A stretch of DNA of 64,000 nucleotides, from the NCBI GenBank assembly GCA_001414485.1, contig LLEY01000100.1, positions 167,054-231,053 of the forward strand. The letters are read 5' to 3'. Every line of letters begins with the position of its first letter. Position 1 is the first letter of the stretch. Below are positions 23,758 to 36,268 of the stretch, in pieces. The DNA is from Calycina herbarum. Lineage: Eukaryota > Ascomycota > Leotiomycetes > Helotiales > Pezizellaceae. The position numbers and the translations under genes were made by a program. The notes below the pieces were generated by a model. The model saw only the letters and a program-made list of their open reading frames with translations, did no database searches and was not told where the DNA came from.

Positions 23758-25637
23758 TCAGTGAAGCGCAAATATTCGCCATTCTCTGGGAGTGGTGGAA
23801 AGGAAACCCTGTAATTTGCATTCACCAACAAACTGAAAGTGGCTGATTTCTGTCTTAGCTTCAAGCCCCAGCCTCCCGAGCCCGTCATGTAGTTCTATGT
23901 TGAGTGGTGATGGTACTTCAGTTAATGTCCAAGGACGTAATACGACTGGCAGCGCGCTCCCACTTAGCCACCAAACAACATCCCCAATTCGGGTGGCTGA
24001 TGGAACCAGCGCGGGAAACTTTTGCTGCCTTTGTTCGTCCATCACGATTGCGAGGGTTCGTTTCAAGGAAAGACTAGAATTTCCACTTTGTCCAGATATG
24101 ATTGGAGGGAAGAACATAACGTTAATAAGTAAAACATATTGTTCATTGGCTTTATGGTATTTCTGCCGTGGGAGTCTAAGCAAATCCATGAGTTCGACGT
24201 CAAGTATCTTCTCGAGTCCCCGCTCGGCGTCATATTGGGGTCTTTCAAGTATGGGGGACGGTCCACTGTTTACAAAATTTTGTTCTTTTGAGACGTATAC
24301 AGGCGCAACTTCAATTGAAAGACGGTCTAGTTGCCCAATTCGATGTCCTGCCCCGGCTAGAACGGACGTTGTCTCGCTTCTTTTCAAGTAAAAGTGTTCT
24401 CCCATATATGGAGTCGTTTGGAAAGCAAAATAGCGTGCCTGCCCACGAAGAGATTTGCGATCATGTATGGTACCCCAATCTGGACACCAAGATGGAAGTG
24501 TTCCCCCAGTTGGGCCATCTCGTCTCTCCGCATAGCCTAAGATGTCGTAAGAGTTTGTTGCTTTGATACAACACAGCGCAAAATCTTCGTATACTTCGCT
24601 TGTGGTTTTAGTGTAGTCCACAGGCACAACGGCTTTCTGGACTTCCGCCACCCCCAAATGGGCGTATACCATATCTCTCCCATCCGTAACTCCAAGTCCT
24701 CGTCTTTTGTGAAGTGTGTCAAGTAAAATTTCCAAGTATTCATACGTAGACAATGGAGGTTTTGTTGCCCGCACCACCGCGTCTTTCCGCGCCTTTTCCA
24801 TGTCTAGAAAGATGCGAGCAAGTTCCGGGTCGCTGTCTTTAATAGCACTAATTTCTCGTCCAAGTGTTGTCCAACGTACTCGGCTTTTGCCACATTGCAC
24901 CCAAGGATCAATTGACAGTATTAGTTCTTGGTACACCCATACTCGCGTAAACCTGTGGATGTTCTCGGAGTCAGTATGGCCAATTATAGAAGTATATTTG
25001 AGGAAAAAGAAGTAGAAAAAGGGCTATGAGAGGAGAAAAGGAGTTTTCTGAGGAGGAAATCATGTCTCAGTCCTCCTAAACAGGATGAAAGAGGAAATAA
25101 TAACTCGGGGAATACCCACCAAGGTCGGAACAGGATGTCTCGAAGATAGTCGTTGCTTAGATTTTCACTGGGATGTTTATCTCCCACCTTTCTTTTTTCC
25201 AGCGCTACAAAGAACATCTCTGATAACTCTGTCGAATCGCCCAAATATATCACTGTACGCCTCGCCATCCTATACACCTCGCCCATCTGACTGACTTGCT
25301 CGCCTTTCTCCGAGTTGTCCTGTTGGTTGATGCAAATAGCATCAGCCCAAATTAGTCTCCTTCGAGAGTGATCACGCATGTGCCGTAGGGCCGATGCGAG
25401 GTTGATGGTCACATGGAGAGATTGGCCGTCAACATGGATTTCAACAAGTTCTCTCGAGTCGCCCCAAACGTATGATAGAGCTGTATAACTGTCAATAATA
25501 TCATCATTCATATCACTCAAAGTAGTGTGAATCATGGTACACTCTACGCGGTCATTGATTTCCGGAGAAGGCTGTAAGCTCAACAGTCGTAGCGCGCCAT
25601 GCCCAGTAAGCTTTTGATATTGATAAGTGTTGTCCAT
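23758..25637 (-). CDS. heterokaryon-incompatibility (HET) domain protein
   Basis: HET-domain proteins are fungal nonself-recognition and cell-death regulators with a TIR-like fold. Exons 25637-25120 and 24952-23758 give 570 residues. HET signatures in order: YTALSYVWGDS (~65), LIWADAICINQQD with GEQVSQMGEVYRMA and VIYLGD (~120-160), then across the intron FRPWFTRVWVYQELIL, followed by RRGLGVTDGRDMVYAHLGVA and VDYTKTTSEVYEDFA, typical of the long HET subfamily. The C-terminal ~200 residues are of unknown fold, with no WD, ankyrin or NACHT repeats. Start ATG at MDNTYQYQKL; upstream frame has only GTG. The single intron is homologous to one in the GMC pseudogene (see separate entries). Confidence 0.93.
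24953..25119 (-). repeat. candidate introner-like element, copy 1 (HET intron, 167 nt)
   Basis: Begins GTGGGTATTCCCCGAG and ends GACTCCGAGAACATCCACAG on the minus strand. It aligns from donor to acceptor with the third intron of the GMC pseudogene; the 3' 80 bases match by eye at about four in five positions. Flanking exons are unrelated. Confidence 0.8.
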
Positions 25638-26844
25638 GTTGAAGACCTCAGTCTCTTTCCCGCTAATAAAATTTCTCGCCGAAAGATTTATCGTGAGCTT
25701 TAGTTGGCGCACTCGTGCATTATGTTTTTATTGTGTGGAATTTTTGAAGGTTGAGATGTGTTATCTTGCGAGCTGCATGAGGCGGAAACTCGGAGTCGAC
25801 GGATCCACTCAGCTTCTCGTCTTTACGTACAGTGCAAGCAAGAACATAGCCGAAGCAGAACCTTTATCAAACTTTACTTTCCAATTGTAAGCAAAGTGAA
25901 AGTCTCTACCTGTAATTCAGGGTAACAACTAAGTGAGAAGTTAATAATAAGTATTTTAAAGTAGGGCTCAACGCCAGGCTCGTGCGTAGGAGGCCAAGGA
26001 GTTCTAGACCCCAGATCTTCTTTGAAATACGTAGGTAGTTTATCAACCCGCCTTGAGCTTGATTCAAAACTTATCTGTAAAACCTCTAGACATTTTATGA
26101 GAGGCAGCTTCTGTAGTAGCATTAGTGTTGACAACGTTTAAACATTCGGTTGCTGAACGAATTCCATATGTAGTTTCCTGGGTCTCGTTTGAGCTAGTTG
26201 AGAACATAGTGAGCTGGGTAATTGCTTTATTGTAGTGTCATAACAAGTCAAAAGGATGGTAGGGGGCTGAGATCCAAGAAATGCTTTCTAAGAAACAGTA
26301 AAACATGATCTAGAAAATAGAACGAGATATACATTTAGGAAGCGAGATCTGGCGGACATACAGGAGCTAGGAAGCGAGATTCGGTAGCTTACAGCCCACA
26401 AGCCATCAACATCCCACACCTAATTTCGACGTCCAACTAATATTCGGTATATTCGACATCACTGACCCCCCCCCCCCCCCATTTCTCCCATCTCATAAAG
26501 ACGGATCACCATGGAACCCATCCCATGTTCAACACCAGCAGCGTATCCCCCAAATTTTTCGTCTTCCCCTTTGATGATCAGCGGGAGCGTGCCTACCAGT
26601 GACTGGTCAAGTAATTCGTATTTCTAGGAGATCCGCCCGGATGTCTTATTGGATCAAATTCTTTGTCAGCTGTAAAAGTCAAGATTATATCAGAGAAAGA
26701 TTAGCCAGTGCTTTGTAACCTTGATCGTCAGCTTCGGAGGTGTTTGTTGGTGGCCGTTAAGCGAGGAACTAAAATCTTACCTTTATCTTTTTCAATGCTT
26801 AGCTTCTCCTCTTCCCATCCTCGCCAAACAACTGACCTTACAAA
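25638..26844. other. intergenic region with poly(C) tract
   Basis: Divergent upstream regions of the HET gene (-) and the FAD oxidoreductase (+). A homopolymer run of about 16 C lies near 26466-26482, just before the second gene's leader, and AGGAAGCGAGAT occurs twice (26338 and 26370). No coding frame supported. Confidence 0.5.
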
Positions 26845-28368
26845 ATGTCCAACAGTGAAGAAATCCTGGCTAGTCTCGGCCCACTGCTATCGCCTAGGGC
26901 ATCTATTATCCTGCCTAACCACCCCGAGTTTGTTAGTCTCACAGCTAGATGGAGAGATTACGAAGCACCCAACATCGCTGTTGTGGTCAAAATTGCTGAT
27001 GAATTTGACGTGCAGCAAACAGTGAGTGTATGGATCTACAATGGAGTTCACCTGCTTACGTGGATCCAAGGTGCGTTACGCCGACGAGCATAATATCCCG
27101 TTTATTGCCAGAGCCGGAGGTCACGGCGCGACCACAGCTCTTAGCCATGCAAAGAATGCAATTCAGATTGATTTTCGCTCTTTGAATAATATCACGCTAT
27201 CCAAGGATGGCCAGACTGCTACCATTGGCGGGGGCGCCAACGTGAAGGACACCGTTAGTACACTGGCGAGCTTGGGAAAGCGGACAGTGACAGGCATCTG
27301 TGAGTCTGTCGGCTTCTCGGCCCCCGCTCTCGGAGGCGGACACGGTTGGCTCCAGGGTCAATATGGACTCATGGCCGATCAAGTCATCTCAGCCCGTTTG
27401 GTGCTCCCAAATGGCGAATTCGTCACGGTTTCGGAGAACTCCAACCCAGAGCTCTTCTGGGCCATCAGGGGTGCAGGGCATAATTTTGGTCTAGTCACAG
27501 AATGGGAATACCGTGTTTATGATGACAACGCCACTTTGTGGTCTTACGAAATCTTCGTCTATTCGGGAGATAAGCTTGAGGCTGTCTACGACCTGGCGAA
27601 TAAATTGCTGCCAGACCAACCACCAGAGCTTGTCCATTGGGGATATATTATAAAGGTTGCGGAGATTGATCCTGATCATGTTAGTCCTGCCATACCCTGG
27701 TTGTCCTTTTACTTACTGAACTAACAATTTGATAGCCTATCCTCTGGTTCGGCATCATTTATAATGGCTCCCCCGAGAAAGCCAATGAGTATGCTCAACC
27801 GTTCCATGACATCGGGCCTCTCAGTGTACAGACTGGCCAAGGATCGATACATGATCTTGCTGTCGTCACCTTTCAGGACGCCGAAGGTCCTGGGTGCGCT
27901 TATGGAATGACCTCCCTCCGTTATCCTGTGGGGCTGAAATCATACAACGTGAGCGCCGTCAGGCAGGTATACAATGAGATCGACGAGACATTCAGTAAGG
28001 TCCCAGAGGTTGCTGGATCCTTCTTCCTACTCGAGGGCTACTCGACCCAGGCCGTGAAAGCCGTCGACCCAGAAAGTACCGCTTTTCCGCACCGAGACGA
28101 TAATATCTTGGTCACCTCATATGTCATGTACCAGCCCAACTCGACCACCGACCCGATCGCGCAGGAGTTTGGGAAAAAACTGCGGAAATACCTGCTGGAT
28201 GGAAGCGAGGATCCAGCACATCTCCGCGCCTATGTCAACTACGCCGATGGCGACGAGTCTTTGCCGGCGATTTATGGGTGGGAGAGATGGAGATTGGAGA
28301 AGCTGAGGAAACTCAAGGCTCAGTGGGATCCCAAGAATAAAATGCGGTACTATGTTCCAATTGAATAG
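26845..28368 (+). CDS. BBE-like FAD-linked oxidoreductase (FAD_binding_4 family)
   Basis: Flavin oxidase of the vanillyl-alcohol/berberine-bridge superfamily. Exons 26845-27021, 27071-27679, 27736-28368 give 472 residues. FAD domain: IPFIARAGGHGATT carries the His that is normally 8-alpha linked to FAD; GICESVGFSAPALGGGHGW carries the Cys position used for the second (6-S-cysteinyl) link in bicovalent members; NPELFWAIRGAGHNFGLVTE is the family signature. The C-terminus has a BBE-type end (KNKMRYYVPIE). No signal peptide, so probably intracellular. Such enzymes are common in secondary-metabolite clusters. Substrate unknown. Confidence 0.92.
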
Positions 28369-29403
28369 AACGTCCACTAGTATCTCTAATCAGTATGTTC
28401 GTTAGATATGGAAAAGAGGCAATATAACGCAAAGATGATTCTGCTTTACCTACTTTGCCTTTCTCCTCAGAAATTCAGAAATTTGGTATGAGCCTTCCCC
28501 TGATGTGATTTTGCGGTTGCACGAGTCGCGTTATTCCTATTAATCCCTCGATAGAATTGTTATACTGTGCCTCGAACAGTATCTTACTCGAGTAAAGCAG
28601 CTGGTGGGGTTGTATGATAGCTAGCATACTCATGGGGAGCGCCAGATATTGCCAGAATTTGTGTTGTCGTGTTTTGGCCCTTTGAAGCTGTACATAACCG
28701 TCGATTGATTGTCATCAACGTACAATGATACCATGTGTGTTTAGATACGATGGCATGTGGCAGAGATGTCGGGTTCTGAGATCGACCGCCAAGAATTATA
28801 AAACGTGACCTTTTTGCTCTCGTGTGGTCTAGAAAAAGACTTCCCGAAAGCTATCGATCCAGCTTCAAAAAATCCATTAATCTAATTGACCGACTTCTCA
28901 TCCACACAGTTTGATACCGAAGTCCACGTGACAGCTCCTCACCGGGACAGACGACTCGCACAGCCACAGGTATCCCCAAAACTCTCCCACAAGGACCCCG
29001 CAACGTACATAACCCAATGCAAATTAAACCTACAGGCGGAGTATTGCAGCTAATTTAAATCCTCCGCATCCGCTCATATTTATTTTGTATTTTTTCGATT
29101 TTTCTACGTCTCGAGTTATTTTAGGCTGGAGGTTTCATGAGGTCTGCCACCAACCACCTCGCTCGTTTCTTCCTTCCAACTCAGTAGATTGTTGACACTA
29201 AATCTCTCAAGTTTTCTCCCCCTGTTCAGAAGCCAGAAACCACGCAACCACCAGAAAGGAGGAAGGCACTATCCAGTTTCCCTCCACTTCAGCGCTCGAC
29301 ACCCCCATAATCCCAAGACACTAACCCCTCCCCTCAACCCCTCAACCCCTCTGCCCCAAAAGGCAGTGCATCCAACTATTCTGTCCACCCACCTCTAAAG
29401 AAG
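28369..29403. other. intergenic, convergent 3' ends
   Basis: No supported frames. A C-rich, low-complexity stretch lies at 29290-29400 just beyond the GMC pseudogene stop codon. Confidence 0.5.
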
Positions 29404-31576
29404 CTACAAATGATAACACCCTTTGATGATATCAGCCGCTCGCTCAGCGACAGCATACACAGTAGCCTGAGTATTTCCTCTTGAAACCAGGGGGAAAACG
29501 CTTGCATCGACTATTCTTAGATTCGTCGTCTCATACACCAAAAGCTCTGTATCCACGACCCCGCCTAGCTTTTTCGGCAACATAGAACATGTGCTTGTCG
29601 GGTGCCACATCGATATACTACTAGTCTTGATATACTCCTTTGCCTCCTCTAGGTTTGTCAAATTCGACGCCGGATCGCGAAGTCGTCCACCATCCTTCAA
29701 CAGCGTCGATTTCAATGGTTCAAGTTTTGCGAGGGTCATGAGGTAAAGCATATGGCGGCCAAAAATCTCCATATGCATGCTGGAAAGAAGACTGTTAGGT
29801 TTTGCCAATTCAGGGAAACTTTGTTTACTTACGGATGGCTCAAATAATTCGGATCGATCGATGCGCTCGCATTGTGGGACTTGATATGGACATTTCCTCG
29901 AGAAAATAGTTCTGTCAACACGGTACCCAAAGTGATATAGTTTCCTGGCTGCGGTCCAGACGGCGGAACCGTTGGTGTTGCGCCTTGAGCATTTACAGCT
30001 AAAAATATCGCAGAAGCTTCCGATGGGTCTGAAAGAAGCTGGCGAGAAATTTGGTAGTATGCTTTCGATAACAGAGACTCGTTAACGTCATATTTGTCAA
30101 GCAGTGCCTGTAGCTGTACCTGGCCGCTCATGGAGGCGAACTCCGTGACGGGCAAATAAGCGTATGAGGACAGTCCTACTGAAGCCAATGGCCCTGTTTG
30201 GTTTCTCGCGTATTCTTCCATAGCTGTTGCAAGAGCGGTCGGGTCATTCCTGACCAAATCATCCTTAGTTGGTATACCGTCTTTGGCTTCGAATCCAACA
30301 CCCTGTGGATGATCTTGGAGTCAATATTGCCAATTCTAGAAGTATGTCTGAGGAGGATAGGGTGGAAACAGGGTTGTGAGAGGAAGAATAGGAAATAGTG
30401 TCTCGGCCCTCATAAAACAAACCGAAAGAGGGGAAAAGAGCTCGGAGAATACCCACACTGATAAGATGGTCTTGAAGATTCTCGCCAACAGATGGGTTGT
30501 CGACAAGAACTGGAATTCCACTACGATGAATTAGCATATGCTTTTCTCGTTGGTTCAGTAAGCCAGCCGGGGGAAGACGAAACTGCCTCCCGACCACAAA
30601 AAATAAGAGTTCAAGTGGAAAGAGAAAAGATACATACAGCGAGTTGAGTAATTTCGAATTCCCAATTCCTGATAGCTCTAGCATTTTTGGCGATTGAAGG
30701 GCCCCGGCAGCGAGAATGACCTCCTTGGTCGCATGAACCACCACTGTCGATCCATTACTCAAGGTATATTTGACACCGGTTGCTCGAAGATTCGGTGCAT
30801 GACTATGATCATCGAACAAGATTTTCTCCACCGGAGAATTGGTCAAAACATGGAGGTTTGGACGGCCTTTCGCTTGTGCATAGTAAGTTGTCGCAGAATA
30901 ACTCCTTGTAGCAGACGAAGGGTCGCTTGCGAGAGGAACAAAAGCCCCACTATCTTGGATCCCGGAGAACGGATCTTTGACCATTAGGCGACCAAATTTC
31001 CTTGAATGTCTCTATCCATGTAGCTAGCACCGGATCCGCATTCGGGTTGGGATACGAGGTTTGAACCTGTCCAGATTGTCCTTCTTCCCAGGTAATTACG
31101 AACAGCTCTTTGTTCTCCGAGGTGACAATTGGTTCAGAATGGACTTTTTTGAAATAGGGGGCCAGTACATCTCAAGACCAACCCTTGTTCCCTAGTTCTT
31201 CCCAGGCATTGATTATAGCTGCCCAGGGTGGAACAAAAACTTGGGCGTTGATGGCACTGGAGCCCCTGAGTGCCTTTCTTTGGTTCAGTGGAATTTGTCT
31301 TCCCGATAATCCGGACTGTTAAGATTGTCAGAGTAGCAAGATTATGTGAGAAGATGAGAGTACCTGAGGCTCTGTCGTGAAATTGTAATCAAGAGGACTC
31401 CCTAGGCATGCAGTGTAGAATGCTGGTGTTTTAGTGAGTGGGTTGTCGATTTGATTTTCTCCAGATTCGAGAACCAAAACTTGGACACTTGGGTTCTCTG
31501 TCAAGCGCGTTGCTAGAACGAGGCCTGACGTACCTCCTCCGATGATAACAACGTCGTAAGAACTAGCTTCTGCCAT
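29404..31576 (-). pseudogene. GMC oxidoreductase, inactivated by a stop and a frameshift
   Basis: Glucose-methanol-choline family flavoenzyme remnant. Exons 31576-31364, 31315-30638, 30520-30457, 30302-29833, 29779-29404. Recognisable: N-terminal FAD dinucleotide fold YDVVIIGGGTSGLVLATRL, Gly-rich motif 1 region ending GSSAINAQ, motif 2 GALQSPKMLELSGIG, VGENLQDHL, and the catalytic end SMWHPTSTCSML with GNTQATVYAVAERAADII (His and Asn both present). Breaks: in-frame TGA at 31172-31174 where the family has Trp (TGG), and one extra T in the run at 30994-30996 shifting frame. Two motif glycines are Arg (AGA, AGG), also G-to-A type. Intron 3 is the introner-like copy. No signal peptide. Confidence 0.85.
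30303..30456 (-). repeat. candidate introner-like element, copy 2 (GMC intron, 154 nt)
   Basis: Begins GTGGGTATTCTCCGAG and ends GACTCCAAGATCATCCACAG on the minus strand. Same sequence family as the HET-gene intron, with only small gaps in the middle. Splicing it out restores the conserved GMC sequence DHLIS-GVGFEA. Confidence 0.8.
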
Positions 31577-34500
31577 TTCATAGACAAGTTGCACGCTGTA
31601 GGACACTTTGAGGGGGGACCACACAAAGTAGGTAACAAGGTTATGGGGACTTGGATTGGAGATCTGAAGTATTCGCTTTCGAAAATTGGACTACTCGAGT
31701 ATCGGGTGCAATTTCTGTTTGTTGCTATTCAGCGAATACCCTGTCAACTCCGGGTATATTCTGCATCCTCATACGTAAATATGCCAACACTCTTGTATAG
31801 TCACCAACATTATTATATTATCACCCAACTCCCGCATAGCCACCAAAGATCATATATGTACCAGCTAGTACAACGTCCGTACATCTTTGGGAAGATATTG
31901 TTGGAAAGGAAATGAAAACGCATGGTACCGCTCACAAATTCAGAGATAAACCTTGTGGCCACAATTCTTGAGTCCATCCATTATATAAAAAGAGTAACTT
32001 TTTATTTTTTTTCAAGGAAAATATGGATCATCAGGTTCTAGAATTGTCGTCATCGATCTCGCATCTCTTCGCTCATCCCTCTCGGAATGACACTCTTTCT
32101 CATTGTCTACGATATAAACAGATGAGTGAGTCCTCTTTACGTTCCCGAAGGTTGAGTTTCTATAGTTTGAGCATAAGAATGTTGTCCCATCTGGTTCCAA
32201 GCGTTCAGGTGGTTTGACTGGACCGGTGGTAAGGATGGCCGAGGTCTGAAGTAGGTATTGTTAGCCCAATGTGCTTACGGTGAAAGCTAGAGAGCCCACG
32301 ATAAAACGATGAATCGACGGTGTCGGCCATTTAAAGGCGATAATAAAGATCCCAGGTTAAGTTGTGGAATCCTTGTACGCGAGTGACATATCGGTTTTTA
32401 TTGTTTAATGAAAGGAAGTAGTATAGAAAGATACGGAGGACGCGTTCAAATGTATAGCCGATCCAGCCTTGAATTTGGCAAGAGCGCTGAATTTTTAGTA
32501 GACCCTCCCTATATTTTAAGGGCTAGTCGTTTTCCAAAAGTTCCAGGGTAGAGACACCCTTTACAGGGAGCATAGCAAATCAGAAGCATCATCGCGGAGT
32601 CAACCCAGCCCCTGAATTACAGGATCTGACGGCTTGGTACGTGCCGAATCAGCGCCCAATTCTCCCGCCTTATCCCCTCAGCCCTTCATCATCTGGTGGG
32701 TGTAGAGGAACATTTTTTCAGGACTTTAGTTGAGAATATAGTTGAGCAGAAGAAATACCTTGATATTGTATTGTAGCAAGCTAACCTTACCTAACATCGA
32801 TCAAACTCGCTCTTTCCCTTTCACCTCGACCCCGCGCCACCTTGGCGAGAGCCGGAATGAAAGGCATGACCCTGAACACATCCAGAGCATCCCTAGGTAA
32901 AGGGTTGCGTTGATGACTCCTGAAAAAGTAGCCTTTTCGCGACAAAACAGCCTCCTCAACAGTACCTAGCACATTGAAACACGCTCGATGAAGCAAGTGA
33001 GCATCAGCTGGATAGAATAATGGAAAGTATTTACCTCAGCATAGAGTGTACATACTTTCCACGCCTCTGAGTCCTCCTCGGACCTGGGACTGGTGGAAAG
33101 CTTTGCACACATGATTCAACTGGCACCGCACATCACGTTCTCTGCTTGTGCATTTGGAGGGCGGAGGTGTTTGTTTTCGCGATAAAGGCTAGGTAAACGG
33201 GTGAGATTGGTTTCTCAAATAATTTCCGTTGCAACGAAACTAACAGTTTTGAGTGGTTGAGCCAATACAATATCACGATCTAACGCGAATCCAGGTCGTT
33301 TACTTGATAGGTCGCTTGCAAGCGGGACACGAGGTCGCTCCTTCCTTCTCTCGACCTTGACCCTGTGACGAGAGCAGAAAACGCAAAGAGGGAAGGCGCT
33401 GCAATTGGGATTTCCATGCCGACCTAGCAAGAAGTTAATGGTCGAGTGGTTCGAAATCTACTTCTGAGGACTGCATTGGAAATCCCTTTGGAGAGCCATT
33501 GTCTTAATTCAAAACATACACTATACCCAAACTTCAAAGCGCCCAGATCCCGAACATTTTCTTCCTTTGGGAACAACGTGATTGACAATTGAAGTTCCTG
33601 CCCCTCACCTATCCCTGCTCTTTAAAACCGCCGCAATACGGAAATTACTCCCTTGGCGTATTTACTTCGAGACCTTGAAGCCTACGAATTGAATTGACCA
33701 TTGTCCTGATCGGGCTTCTAGAGTTCGTCGAGATGTAAGTCCTGCAGATAATGATGAGAGGAAAGATTGACCGAAGCTACAGACATTCGTTTTCGACACC
33801 CGTGACTTTATGGCTGATCAACCGTTTCGGATATGCTCGTAGTGCAAGAAACGATGGACAGCGGTGAGAGACGCCTCCGCTAATATAAATGGTTCATTGC
33901 CTGTATCAAGCCATCCCATATTGACCATGCTCCAAAGGTCATCGCTGACCAAGGATATTTAGGCATATCCCTCTCTGTCTAGTGAAAATCAAACATTGCC
34001 AGCGCTGTCATTACGACAAACATATCGTATCACACCTTTTATAGCAATCGTTATGCCTGTTTTCGGATTTTGAACCTCGACAAGATAACCTAGCCCCAAT
34101 TACTACAAGGAGAATGAAGCATTCAGAACAGGTTTCTCGAAGTCTTTCTTATCCACATCATCCTCATCATCCCGATCTCTCTGAGCGACGAGTAGTTTTT
34201 CGCTTTGAAGGTCCGGGGCCAACAACGTACGTTTGAGACGATGTAAGAATGGATATTTTCCCATTCTCTGGGTTCGCAAAGTCAAATATAACCTAAGAGG
34301 TGGATCGATCGTAGAGTCTAAATTTTCTTTACTCAGAAGTCGAAACAGCATTCGATGGTGATAAGTCTTCAGTTCCTAGAAGGTAAAATTATAGCTCTCC
34401 AGGTTCCGATGTGCGACGTTCAACAAAATCTAGAATTGACATAAGCGAGGGTATATCGTTCGAAAGAAAATATATCGTTCGAAGACAACTCTCTTATCAC

Positions 34501-36266
34501 GGCATACTACAGCTCTATATATTACTTAGCGTCTATAGCCGCAAGTTTTAGGCCCCCAAGTCTCGATTTTTAAAAGCCGCATAAAAGTTATTAATATAGA
34601 CTTTTAAATAAAATTTCTAAGGAAAGAACGAAGTTATCTTAAGCCACGGTTCATAAGTTTTTAATTACAAAACATTGAGGCACACTGAGAGTATATCTGT
34701 ATACGCTTCTGTACTTCCACACTTCCACACTCTTACTCTCCAATGCTTCTACTCTCCCTTACTCCCATGCTTCTACACTTCCAGCTTCTCTTTCTTCCTT
34801 ACCCAACGTTGCAACACTAAAAGAAGAAGATGAAAAAGTGCGCGCGATTGAGAGTGGGAGATTACGGAGGACGTTTTGCACCTCGCTTAATTCACCTTGG
34901 GGTTTGCGTGGCTCAGCGATTTCCTACCAAATTATTTGGTGACGACGCCCAAACAGTATTGACAGAATGAATTGACATTGCTGATGAGAGTATGAGCATT
35001 AACACTCGTGCTTTGAAGTCTTAAAATTGAGTTATAATACTGATGAAACAGAGTAAATAAACGCTGGTTTTTCGTGGGGTTTTGGCGACTGGGCACGCGA
35101 GTTGTGACATCCCCAGGTGATTCGAGTGCCTTTCCTAAATCATGTTAGAAAGAGAGGAAAAAGTACTAAAAAGGTTACACAAAATGGCATAGTTCTTCTC
35201 TCCCATATCCTTTATATTCTCTCGTATCAAAACCTCTTTGTAAGCGAGTGATAGACAAGCAATGCGAGCAGCTAGGAAGACAGAATGGGTTAAGTACTTG
35301 GATTCTTCAATGTAGCCATTTATTTTGAAGGATTTTTATACGAACACCCCCTTATAAATTCCGCTCTTCCTCCCTACTTCAAAAATATAAAAATAATTGG
35401 ACAACATCTCCCAAAACGACAAGGAATTGAAAAAGTTCAGATTAAGTAAATGTACTTTCATTATAGCTTTCGATAATGAGAAACATCGTGATGAGGCGGT
35501 AGAGATCTGATTGATCATGGGGATGTCTGGCCACGAGGTCTGCTTCCTACCGTTATCCGTCCGCGCAAGTCCTTTAATAATGCCATCAGGTGGGATCAAC
35601 CAGATCATGCTCGAATTAATGCTCTCTGCCCTCCTCGCGTAAAAGCGCCTTTCCTGGATTTTTACCCACCTTGTTGTTGGTAGTGGCAGCTGGGGGGTCT
35701 GGTAGGTTGCTGTTCTCCGTACTCTTTATGAGGCTCTCCTTGTCCTTCTACGATTCCAAATCTATCCTTTCCCTTACTCTAACATATTCTGTCGTTTTTA
35801 ATTCATCGCTCTCTCTCTCTTTGTCTTTTCCTTTTTTACATCGCTCCCTCATATCATCCTTTTTATCACGAGATTTATCACCCACTAGCTTTCTAGCTTA
35901 CCAGAAGAGGGTAACATAGACTATTCGAATTGGGCTAGATAGCGTAGCTAGAGAGCATAGGTAAATTTTTGAAAACTAGCCTTTGGAGTGTCCTTTGAAG
36001 TGATGAGTATCTTAAAAACCTATAAAATGTGGCTTGAATTAACTATGTCTATCATATAAACTCCACTGTTTCGTTGTTATTTATGTCTTCTCAGTATTCC
36101 GTATTTGATAGAATAGTTTAAAAAGAAGTTAATTTCAAGATACTCCTAAATTATTAGGATCATTACTTCAGATGAGCCAAGTTTAGTAAATAAAATTATG
36201 TTAAGGCATCTGAACAATTGGTTTAATTAAAGTAACTTATTACAAGCAAGAAAATAAGAAAACGAA
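31577..36266. other. gene desert
   Basis: About 4.7 kb without a supported gene. Composition becomes increasingly AT-rich towards the transposon nest (from 34480). Contains one possible zinc-protein relic near 33810 and nothing else I recognise on either strand. Confidence 0.5.
33808..34050 (+). pseudogene. possible relic of a small CxxC zinc-binding protein
   Basis: The frame ADQPFRICS(stop)CKKRWTA ends at a GTGAGA donor; about 120 bases later another frame reads KHCQRCHYDKHI. Together they suggest two CxxC pairs of a small fungal zinc-binding protein with a stop codon inside the first pair and an uncertain splice. Very short and speculative. Confidence 0.2.
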
Positions 36267-36268
36267 TA

